This document shows positions 8,613 to 16,207 of a stretch of 16,207 nucleotides of DNA, in pieces (position 1 is the first letter of the stretch; every line of letters begins with the position of its first letter). The notes under the pieces are model-generated. The model was not told the DNA's origin. It did not search any database and worked only from the letters and a program-made list of their open reading frames with translations. The DNA lies in the NCBI GenBank assembly GCA_020283715.1, contig JAIQCW010000330.1, positions 1 through 16,207 of the forward strand, given 5' to 3'. The DNA comes from Cytauxzoon felis. Lineage: Eukaryota > Apicomplexa > Aconoidasida > Piroplasmida > Theileriidae. A program made the position numbers and the translations under genes.

Positions 8613-8894
8613 TCCTACTATCTTCCACTTATACCTGAAGTCGTCCTGCAGACAGCTCCTCCACTCGAGGTCCAATCCTACTCTTCTTCCACTAGGCGTG
8701 GAGGCCTCTTCTATTTAGTTCCCCCTCAAACTCCCTGAGATCGTTTTCGGGTTCTAGACTAGAGGTCCAATAGCTACCTTCTCACCGCCACGATCTCCGG
8801 GAGTGGCTTTACTCTTTAGAGATAGGTAATTGGAAGAGCTGTCTGCAAGACAAAGAGAGGTTGGAGAAGAGCGTTGGATTGGACCTCAGGTGTA
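8597..8894 (+). repeat. Repeat island 5 upstream of phosphofructokinase
   Basis: This is a near-complete copy: left end CCACTCAATGTCTAATCCTA, a second internal CCACTCGAGGTCCAATCC at about 8660, module B at 8705-8750 (CTATTTAGTTCCCCCTC), module A at 8787-8833 (TCTCCGGGAGTGGCTTTACT), GCTGTCTGCAAGACAAAGAG, and right end GGATTGGACCTCAGGTG. It overlaps the end of the preceding gene and finishes 86 bases before the PFK ATG, so it may contribute to the PFK promoter or 5' leader. Confidence 0.88.
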
Positions 8895-8980
8895 GTTGAT
8901 TATGATTGTAATATTATATTAATATTATAATAATATTTATAGATGATCGTCTTAAGAGGATAAATTCATGTTTTGCTCCG

Positions 8981-11900
8981 ATGAGTGTATATGAGGGTTT
9001 GCAATCATCTAAGAAGGTTCATCTTCCTAGATTATTGCAGTATAATTCTCATGTGATGGAGGAGTATGATGAGAGTGGTGAGGATATGTCTAGTTATGAG
9101 GAGGTATCTAGGATATTGAAGTATATTGCGAATAATCGTATGGTATCTGCTGAGCCTCAGTTATTGCATGTATCATCACAGCCTAGATTACGTATAGGTT
9201 TGGTATTGAGTGGAGGTCCAGCTCCTGGTGGTCATAATGTGATTGCGGGTGCATTTGATTATTTGAAGTTACGTAATGATGAATCACAATTGATTGGTTT
9301 TATTGGTGGTTTGGATGGTTTATTATATCAGCGTTATGAGGTAATAAAGCCTTCTAAGATGGATCAATTTCGTAATTTGGGTGGTTTTAATATGTTATGG
9401 TCTGGTAGGGGTAGGATAAATGGTATTGATGATTTGGATCGTGTGATATTGGTTGTTAATGAATTGGATTTGGATGGTTTGATTATAGTTGGTGGTGATG
9501 GTTCGAATTCGAATGCTGCATTGATAGCAAATCATTTGGCATGGAAATATGAAGAATCTGTATTGAAGAAGAAATGTTGTGTAATTGGTGTACCAAAGAC
9601 TGTTGATGGTGATGTAAAGAGTGCTAATATTGAGATTAGTTTTGGTTTTGATACTGCTGCTAGAACATATTCAGAATTGATTGGTAATTTATGTACTGAT
9701 GCTAGTAGTACTCAATATAATTATCATTTTGTGCGAGTCATGGGTAGATCTGCATCACATTTAGCATTAGAATGTGGTATGCAGACACATCCGAATATAT
9801 TATTGATTGGTGAGGAAGTAGAGCGTAATCAGCAGAGTTTATGTAGTATAGTAGATTATATAATAGATATAATAAATAAGCGTCATTCCATGGGTAAATC
9901 ATATGGTGTTGTATTGATACCAGAAGGTTTAATAGAATTTATTCCTGATATGTGTGTATTGATTGAAGAATTGAATGAGATATTATCTAATGATCCTAAT
10001 ATTACTATAAAATTATCTATGTTAAAGAAGAGTTATTCTACATGGGAATTTATACCAGAATCTATTAGAGAGCAATTATTATCTGATATTGGTACAAATG
10101 GTTATATTATGGTTGCTAAGATTGCAACTGAGCGTTTATTATCAATGTTAGTAGAGAATCGTATAATATCACGTGGTTTAATAAATTTGAGTAGATTAAC
10201 ATTTATGACACATTATTTTGGTTATGAAGGACGTTGTGCTATACCATCAGATTTTGATGCTACATATTGTTATTCATTAGGTTATAATGCATCATTACTT
10301 ATAGCTAATGGTAGAAATGGTTATATGAGTTGTATACGTAACCTCAAATGTGATGTTGATGATTGGGTACCTATAGGTATACCATTTGTACATTTAATGT
10401 ATATGCGTGATGATGGTAATATAAAATATCCTTCAATACGTAAAACATTAGTAGATTTAGATGGTCCATTATTTAAAGTATTTGAAAGTGTACGTGAATA
10501 TTGGGCATATGAAGATGTATATCGTTCACCTGGTCCAATACAGATGGGTACTATAGATGATTTACATTGTTATGCTATATCTACACCAACTATAGAAGAA
10601 TTAATAGGTAAATATGATAATATAAATAAATGTAAACATTTATTACGTAAACATCCTAGTTTTATGAGTACATTACAAAAGAATAGATTAAAGATTATAC
10701 CAAAGATACCATCTTTATGTTTAGATTTAAAATGTAGTATGAGGAAATTAAAACAAGTTATAAGTAGTGATAATTATAATCAAAATCAAATTATATTAAA
10801 TTATCCTTATATGTCTAGTATATCTGGTTTTGATTTATATGAAGTTTATATTGATCATAATAAATTATTGAAAGATAATAATGTAAATAATATACGTGTT
10901 GGTATTGTAGCTATTACAAAACAAGCCCCAGGTATATTAAATGTAATATGGGGTATATATAAACGTATATCATTAATAGGTGGTGTATGTTTTGCATTTC
11001 ATGGTGCAAAAGGTTTATTAGATGAGAATTATATAGCATTAACAGATGAAGATTTTGATTATTTAAAAAATCAAGGTGGTTTAGAATTAGTACATCGTTC
11101 AAAGACATCATATTTTTATGAGGTTGAAAATTGGGAGAAATCATTACAAGTATGTGAAGGTTTAAAATTGGATGGTTTAATATTATTAGGTGATGAATGG
11201 GCAATGACACAAGCATCATTATTAACAGAATATTATCAAAGTAAAAGAAGTCGTACATGTATAATAGGTGTACCAGTAGCAGGTTCTAATAGTTTAGGTA
11301 ATAGTTTAATAGAAAGTTGTGTTGGTTATGATTCTAATGCTAGAATATATGCATCTCTAGTAGGTAATGTATTAACAGATGCTGTTAGTATGCCAAAATA
11401 TTGGCATTTTATAAAAATATTAGGACGTTATCCTAGTTTAGAAGTATTAGAATGTGCATTACAAACACATCCAAATGTAATTATAATAGCTGAAGAATAT
11501 GGTTCAGCTGATAAAACATTATTTGATGTTGTACAAGATATAGCTAATGCTGTATGTAAAAGATCTGAATTAGGTAAAAATTTTGGTACTGTATTAATAC
11601 CTGATCATTTAGTATTACATTTACCTAATACTAAAGTTATGTTACATGAAATTAGAAAAGTTATTATAGAAGCTACTAATATTAATAAAAAATATGAAGC
11701 ATTAATACAATTAGATAAATATCGTAATAATGAACCATTAGGTTATTGGGTTAAAAAAATTACACCTTGGTCATTAGCTGTATTTGAATCATTACCATAT
11801 TATATACGTAGAGAAATATTACAAATAGATTTTACTGATGTAGCATTAGAACGTTTAGAAATTGAAATTATGTTAGCTAAAATGGTTAAAGAAGAATTAA

Positions 11901-12595
11901 ATATTAGAAAAGAACGTGGTGAATATAATGGTAATTATTCTGCTGTTACACATTATTTTGGTTATCAAGGACGTTGTTCTATACCATCTGAATTTGATTG
12001 TAGTTTAGCATATACATATGGACATGTTGCTGCTATTGCTATTGAAAATCGTCTTACTGGTTATTGTTGTTCTATAAGAGGTTTATGTGGTAATGTACAA
12101 GATTGGAAATTATTTGCTATACCTTTTACTACACTTATGAAAATATCACCCGATGCTATGGAAATTCTACCAATTAAAAATCCTAAAAAAAATGAAATAC
12201 CAATTATACCTACTTCTAATGTTAATCTTAATTCTAAAGCATTCAAAAAATTAAAAAATGCTAGAAAAAGATGGCTTGTTGAAGATATATTCACCAATCC
12301 TGGACCTATACAATTCGATGGATCATCAGATACACATAGTATGGTACTTATCACCGAATACGCAGAATACTACCATATGCTCAGATGCGTCGAAAAATTC
12401 AGCAGAATACTAGGTAATACTTGCAAATTTGGTGTATCCGAAGAATTCCTACATCATGTTTTCATACAATTATGGGGACTCGTTAAAATCACACAAAATC
12501 CAGGAGAACTCATACAACTCGCAGAGAATGTCAATACCAATGATTACAATAATAAATCACACGATAACTCAGTAGATTACACATTCTATGATTAA
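8981..12595 (+). CDS. PFK: Fused double-domain phosphofructokinase (long PFP-like type)
   Basis: Phosphorylates fructose 6-phosphate in glycolysis; cytosolic. At 1204 residues it carries two PFK domains in tandem, as in apicomplexan enzymes. Domain 1 (about 70-560) looks catalytic: VLSGGPAPGGHN at 76-86, GGDGS at 171-175, PKTVDGD at 205-211 with the catalytic-base Asp, MGR at 254-256, and YEGRC near 415-419. Domain 2 (about 638-1130) aligns in order but lacks GGDGS (GDEWA near 738) and has PVAGSNSLGN at 765-774 where the catalytic Asp loop should be; it keeps the YQGRC sugar-binding-type segment near 995. It is therefore probably regulatory or structural. Gly in GGDGS with Lys in PKTVD resembles ATP-using long forms more than plant PPi enzymes (GGDDS), so the phosphate donor is open. 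An ATG at 8970 gives only a short peptide; 8981 is the start. Leu and Lys codons drift from TTG/AAG early to CTA/CTC/AAA late. Confidence 0.97.
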   Translation: MSVYEGLQSSKKVHLPRLLQYNSHVMEEYDESGEDMSSYEEVSRILKYIANNRMVSAEPQLLHVSSQPRLRIGLVLSGGPAPGGHNVIAGAFDYLKLRNDESQLIGFIGGLDGLLYQRYEVIKPSKMDQFRNLGGFNMLWSGRGRINGIDDLDRVILVVNELDLDGLIIVGGDGSNSNAALIANHLAWKYEESVLKKKCCVIGVPKTVDGDVKSANIEISFGFDTAARTYSELIGNLCTDASSTQYNYHFVRVMGRSASHLALECGMQTHPNILLIGEEVERNQQSLCSIVDYIIDIINKRHSMGKSYGVVLIPEGLIEFIPDMCVLIEELNEILSNDPNITIKLSMLKKSYSTWEFIPESIREQLLSDIGTNGYIMVAKIATERLLSMLVENRIISRGLINLSRLTFMTHYFGYEGRCAIPSDFDATYCYSLGYNASLLIANGRNGYMSCIRNLKCDVDDWVPIGIPFVHLMYMRDDGNIKYPSIRKTLVDLDGPLFKVFESVREYWAYEDVYRSPGPIQMGTIDDLHCYAISTPTIEELIGKYDNINKCKHLLRKHPSFMSTLQKNRLKIIPKIPSLCLDLKCSMRKLKQVISSDNYNQNQIILNYPYMSSISGFDLYEVYIDHNKLLKDNNVNNIRVGIVAITKQAPGILNVIWGIYKRISLIGGVCFAFHGAKGLLDENYIALTDEDFDYLKNQGGLELVHRSKTSYFYEVENWEKSLQVCEGLKLDGLILLGDEWAMTQASLLTEYYQSKRSRTCIIGVPVAGSNSLGNSLIESCVGYDSNARIYASLVGNVLTDAVSMPKYWHFIKILGRYPSLEVLECALQTHPNVIIIAEEYGSADKTLFDVVQDIANAVCKRSELGKNFGTVLIPDHLVLHLPNTKVMLHEIRKVIIEATNINKKYEALIQLDKYRNNEPLGYWVKKITPWSLAVFESLPYYIRREILQIDFTDVALERLEIEIMLAKMVKEELNIRKERGEYNGNYSAVTHYFGYQGRCSIPSEFDCSLAYTYGHVAAIAIENRLTGYCCSIRGLCGNVQDWKLFAIPFTTLMKISPDAMEILPIKNPKKNEIPIIPTSNVNLNSKAFKKLKNARKRWLVEDIFTNPGPIQFDGSSDTHSMVLITEYAEYYHMLRCVEKFSRILGNTCKFGVSEEFLHHVFIQLWGLVKITQNPGELIQLAENVNTNDYNNKSHDNSVDYTFYD

Positions 12596-12600
12596 TCAAT

Positions 12601-13144
12601 TATCGAACGAACGAACGAACGAAGTGAGTGAGGCGTTGTCCATCCCACGGATTATTGTACGACTTGTCTTCCCACTAGGCGTGGTGCCTTCTTCCAATTA
12701 CCTATCCCTGAAGGGTAAAGCCACTCCCAGAGATCGTGGTGAAGATGACGAGCGAAGTATGAGCGAGACGTTGTCCACACGACGTGTTACTCAACTCTTC
12801 AACCTCTATTTCCCACTCGGCGTGGTGCCTCTTTTAATTACCTATCTCTAAAGAGTATAGCCACTCCCGGAGATCGTGGTGAAGATAGTGATGGATCATC
12901 CATCATGGGAATGATGGAAGATGGTGCTAAGGTTGTGTTGGATGTAACCTCAAGTGGAACCCGAGAACGATCTACGGGAGTTTGAGGGGGAAGTAATTAG
13001 AAGAGCTGTCTGCAAGACCGACGGCAGGATGACCTCGAGTGGAGAGCTGTCTGCAAGACAAAGGAAGGTGGATGTAACCTCAAGTGGAACGCCTAGTGGA
13101 AGACAAGGTGTATTGGACCTCGAGTGGAGTGGAAGACATTGATT
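12601..13144 (-). repeat. Repeat island 6, double copy in inverted orientation
   Basis: The longest island. It opens 5 bases after the PFK stop with a CGAA tetranucleotide run (12604-12622). Two module A copies follow, both in the reverse orientation (12691-12740 and 12831-12880), each preceded by a CCCACTAGGCGTGGTGCCT-type word. Next come the 45-bp leader shared with island 1 (12885-12931), module B (12960-13000), and two copies of GAGCTGTCTGCAAGAC (13000 and 13040). The end is a run of CCTCAAGTGGAAC/CCTCGAGTGGA words. It probably grew by duplication within an island. It lies between tandem plus-strand genes. Confidence 0.88.
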
Positions 13145-13305
13145 GGAGTTCGATTGTATAGATGATATAAGATTAAAATGTGTATACAAGTTATAATTTT
13201 GTTATATTATTAGGTATATATGATGGTGTATGTAAGGTGTAGGTAGTGTTTATGATTATGTGTAGTATATGGTGGTATAATTGTATAAATTATACATTGT
13301 GAATA

Positions 13306-15591
13306 ATGATATCATCGATTGCATTATCGATGCTTTATGAGGTATTGGTGGCGGAGTCAAAGTATGATGTTCGTGGTAGTGAGTATAGGACTCGTTTGAA
13401 AGACTTGTATGATGAGATGTTGAATTTACAATTGAATCACAAGGATGTTGTAGTTAAGGGTATAAGACAATCTATAAATAGATTTGTAGAATCTTTGGTA
13501 TTATCGATTTGTGTGATTGATCAATCGGATGTTCAATTTAATGACTTGGAGTTATGTCATGGTATAAAGCAATATGTCTTCCCTAAGATATTGGAATTTA
13601 ATGAATTAAATTCTATATATTTGGATAAATGGTATGATTTTTTTAGATATCCGGTTCCATTTACGAAAACTATGGAGCGTAATAAATCAAAAAAGTATGG
13701 TTTGGATAAAAAGATGCAAGCAATGGATATTAATAATATAAAATATGAATTAGATGAAGAGATTGTTTATCAGAAACCGAATATACCTGTAGTTATAACA
13801 GAGAATGATTTAAAAATGCCTAGGATAAATATGAAGGATACTATAATTAATACATGTATAGATTATACAATGGATAAAAAGCCAGAAATATATAATAATA
13901 TAGATAATAATATACATTTAGAGATACCTATAAATATAAATTCTGGTGTAGATACTAGTAATGGTAATATTATATTTGGTTTAATGAGTGATGAGAAATT
14001 ATATTTAGATTGGACATCAAGTACATCATTAACATCATATAATAGATTATTGAATAGATTACATGGTAAAATAAATAATAATGATATAAATAAAAAGAAG
14101 ATAATGAATTATAAAAATAAAAGATTAATTAAAGATAAAGATAATATAGATATAGATTATATATATGGTAATTATTATTGTCCAAATAATATAAATATAA
14201 ATATAAATATTATAAATGATATTACAAATAATATAGATAATAATAGATTATATGAAAATTATTATACTATAAATGATATGGAAGTATGTATAAAATATAT
14301 AAATTTAAAAAATAATAAAATAAAAAATATAAGTAGAGTAAAAATAAAAAATAATGGTTTATTAGATGATGTATCTATATCATTAAAAGATGTAACAGGT
14401 ACATATCAAGAATTACAAAGATTATTATCTATATTATTTATAATAAAAAGAGATATTAGTAATGATTGTATTGTATGTTCAGGTTGGAATTTATTACATG
14501 GTAATGTAATAACATTTTGTGAATATTGTGAAGATAAATTATTAAATAATTATAAATTAAAAGAATTATTAAAAATATTTGAAATTAGACGTAATTTAAT
14601 ATCATATTTATATCCTATGATGGGTTATAAATTTGAAACGATTATAAATAATAATAATATTATAAAAAATTGGAAAAAATTATTAACATGTAAAGGTGTA
14701 ACTATAGAAGCATTATGTAATATAGGTGGTTCATATCCTAAAGCTACATTACATGATAGTAGATATCAACCTAGTTTATTATTATTACCACAATGTATAA
14801 GTGATACTATTAATCAATTTTCTTATCCAAAAATTAATAAAATTAATAAAGAATTATTATTACAAAGTAGATTTTTTGATATTTGTATACAAAAACGTAA
14901 AATTATTTCTAAAATGTTTAATGATAATCTAGAATTATTATATAATTTTTATAAATCTACATTACAATTAAATGATTTTAATAATATTTTTAAATATGGT
15001 TTATTACCATCTACACAATTTATAACACATGTTAATAAATATTTTGATGATAATATCTCTTTTCTTATTACTAAATTACCATTAGATTATGATCTTATTA
15101 AATTATCATTCTTTCATCATGGTATCTATTCTATTAAACCTGATAATATTAAAACATTAGCTTTCCTCGATATAGGTAAAGAATCTGGTTATAAAGATCA
15201 TAAATCTACAATCAATTATAATTGGCATGAAATACTTACTAAAAATCTTAATAAAAGATCATTACCAAAAGAATATTATGATATAAGATTAACTAATGAT
15301 ATATTAACTAAATATGGACCATTGAAATATCTACATCCATATATACTACATGAATTCAATACACTAGGAAAAATTACAATCGGATTCCCTACACCACTCG
15401 AATTATACATTACAGCCGTACCAGATGCTATACTCGATCCTAATCTATACGGAAGAACAGGTAAAGGATTATTATACTCGCTACCATTACTAATACAAAA
15501 TCTAGCACTATTAGCACCCTTTATCAAAATCGGTAAAGGATCAAAAAAAAGAAAAAGGAAAAATAATACAAACGATGACATAATCTCGTAA
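13306..15591 (+). CDS. 761-aa protein of unknown function, CxxC pair and nuclear-type signal
   Basis: No family was recognised. The N-terminal about 130 residues are well-formed (LYDEMLNLQLNHKDVVVKG). Residues about 150-340 are Asn/Ile/Lys-rich low complexity typical of AT-rich parasite genomes. A compact region at 360-440 holds CIVC (388-391) and CEYC (405-408), spacing C-x2-C-x13-C-x2-C, compatible with a small zinc-binding knuckle. The C-terminal third (470-745) is again ordered (GGSYPKATLHDSRYQPSLLL; KYGPLKYLHPYILHEFNTLG). The extreme C-terminus has SKKRKRKNN (746-754), a classical basic nuclear-localisation type cluster. A nuclear protein is the inference. The frame is intact and unspliced, with no upstream in-frame ATG within the 160-base GT-rich leader after island 6. 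Base use drifts from G-rich (start) to C-rich (end). Confidence 0.85.
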   Translation: MISSIALSMLYEVLVAESKYDVRGSEYRTRLKDLYDEMLNLQLNHKDVVVKGIRQSINRFVESLVLSICVIDQSDVQFNDLELCHGIKQYVFPKILEFNELNSIYLDKWYDFFRYPVPFTKTMERNKSKKYGLDKKMQAMDINNIKYELDEEIVYQKPNIPVVITENDLKMPRINMKDTIINTCIDYTMDKKPEIYNNIDNNIHLEIPININSGVDTSNGNIIFGLMSDEKLYLDWTSSTSLTSYNRLLNRLHGKINNNDINKKKIMNYKNKRLIKDKDNIDIDYIYGNYYCPNNINININIINDITNNIDNNRLYENYYTINDMEVCIKYINLKNNKIKNISRVKIKNNGLLDDVSISLKDVTGTYQELQRLLSILFIIKRDISNDCIVCSGWNLLHGNVITFCEYCEDKLLNNYKLKELLKIFEIRRNLISYLYPMMGYKFETIINNNNIIKNWKKLLTCKGVTIEALCNIGGSYPKATLHDSRYQPSLLLLPQCISDTINQFSYPKINKINKELLLQSRFFDICIQKRKIISKMFNDNLELLYNFYKSTLQLNDFNNIFKYGLLPSTQFITHVNKYFDDNISFLITKLPLDYDLIKLSFFHHGIYSIKPDNIKTLAFLDIGKESGYKDHKSTINYNWHEILTKNLNKRSLPKEYYDIRLTNDILTKYGPLKYLHPYILHEFNTLGKITIGFPTPLELYITAVPDAILDPNLYGRTGKGLLYSLPLLIQNLALLAPFIKIGKGSKKRKRKNNTNDDIIS

Positions 15592-15629
15592 TGTAATCTA
15601 TATATTATATACACAATGTATAATTCAAC

Positions 15630-15953
15630 CGAAGTCCAATCTACCTCTCTTTGTCTTGCCTTTCCACCTGAGGTCAGTCCTGCCGTCAGCTCTCCACTTG
15701 AGGTTACAACATTGTCTTTCACTCGCCGTGGAGGCCTCTTCCAATTACCTATCTCTAAAGAGTAAAGCCACTCCCGGAGATCGTGGCGATGTCTACCCGG
15801 AGGAACAAAGAATGTTAACCCGGAAGAACAGGAATGTAATGTTGATGGACCTCAAGTGGAACCCGCAGCTGATCTCAGGGAAGCGGAGGGGGAGATAAAT
15901 AAGAAGGCCTCCACGGCGAGTGGAATAGGTGAAGGTATGGATTGGACCTCAGG
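15630..15953 (-). repeat. Repeat island 7, best-defined composite copy with inverted ends
   Basis: It starts CCGAAGTCCAATC and ends GATTGGACCTCAGG, an imperfect terminal inverted repeat. Between them are module A reversed (15738-15787) and module B reversed (15853-15910, AAGCGGAGGGGGAGATAAAT), plus two adjacent CCCGGA(G/A)GAACA words (15797 and 15819). Length is about 320 bp. It begins 38 bases after the stop at 15591 and ends 71 bases before the next gene's ATG, so it fills the intergenic space. Confidence 0.88.
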
Positions 15954-16023
15954 ATATTATTTCATTAAATAATGGGAGGGTGATAATTTGGATTAGAGAT
16001 GGAAAATAGAGTGCATATCAGAA

Positions 16024-16207
16024 ATGAGTAGTCTAGATTGTGGATCTGCTCATTCTGAATGCATAATAGAGAGTACACCCGAAGTATATCATAAACACGT
16101 AGCTGAAGATTCTAAAGCCGGCGGTGGAATCACTGAGGATGAAGATGATATTGTAAGATGGGTAGTCATGATAAACCTCTATGTAAGATATCTATGTTCC
16201 TAGCCGG
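16024..16207 (+). CDS. First exon of an unidentified gene, cut by the window edge
   Basis: The ATG at 16024 opens a hydrophilic acidic N-terminus (MSSLDCGSAHSEC... GGGITEDEDDI) of 43 codons. At 16153 there is a strong donor (GTAAGATGG) and at 16202-16203 an acceptor (GTTCCTAG), giving a 51-nt phase-0 intron, after which only CCGG is present. Read without splicing the frame stops at 16195 after 57 codons. An alternative donor GTAAGATATC lies at 16182. An upstream ATG at 16000 is out of frame and closes quickly. The product cannot be named. Confidence 0.5.

Noticed and set aside
10914..11258. 114-codon open frame on the minus strand inside PFK
   Set aside because: It lies opposite a clearly conserved enzyme; its His/Leu/Asn-rich product reflects the complementary strand of an AT-rich gene.
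1..16207. tRNA or rRNA genes
   Set aside because: No cloverleaf-type arms or rRNA core words were noticed on either strand by eye; a dedicated tRNA/rRNA scan was not possible.

Overview
The window looks like nuclear DNA of an AT-rich alveolate parasite, most probably an apicomplexan and perhaps a piroplasm-like one. The pointers are a fused double-domain phosphofructokinase of the plant-PFP-related long type, compact gene spacing, very short GT-AG introns (the nine inferred here are 38-58 nt), AT-rich third positions and Asn/Ile-rich low-complexity inserts. The species cannot be fixed from sequence alone. Everything here comes from reading the sequence by eye; no search or alignment was run.

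Layout from left to right. Positions 1-299 are AT-rich with no gene. A repeat island lies at 300-501. A long minus-strand gene (553-4095) reads as a transportin-3/Mtr10-type importin-beta; I rebuilt it from four exons, and its last exon is interrupted by two apparent single-base shifts in 8-base homopolymers. A four-exon minus-strand gene of unknown function (4390-5400) follows, then a repeat island, then a small COX16-like gene (minus, 5747-6037). A plus-strand membrane-protein gene (6121-6840) comes next, then a repeat island, guanylate kinase (minus, 7227-7814), a two-exon plus-strand gene of unknown function (8238-8612) whose stop lies inside repeat-derived DNA, and another island. The 1204-aa phosphofructokinase (8981-12595) has a catalytic-looking first half and a degenerate second half. 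A double island separates it from a 761-aa protein of unknown function with a CxxC...CxxC motif and a C-terminal basic nuclear-type signal (13306-15591). A last island and the first exon of a new gene (16024 to the edge) close the window.

The most unusual feature is the repeat system. Seven islands, roughly 140-540 bp each, are built from the same two ordered modules plus short words. Their ends are loosely inverted (GAGGTCCAATCC / GGATTGGACCTC), and the islands occur in both orientations. They occupy most gene boundaries, and one sits in frame inside the importin coding sequence. On the plus strand the sequence is usually C-rich to the left of an island and G-rich to the right, so codon choice drifts along each gene from G-rich to C-rich. 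This resembles a local replication-origin or recombination-type strand asymmetry and is the main candidate for something not yet described. The genes themselves are ordinary housekeeping functions (nuclear import, cytochrome oxidase assembly, nucleotide metabolism, glycolysis) and do not form a pathway cluster.
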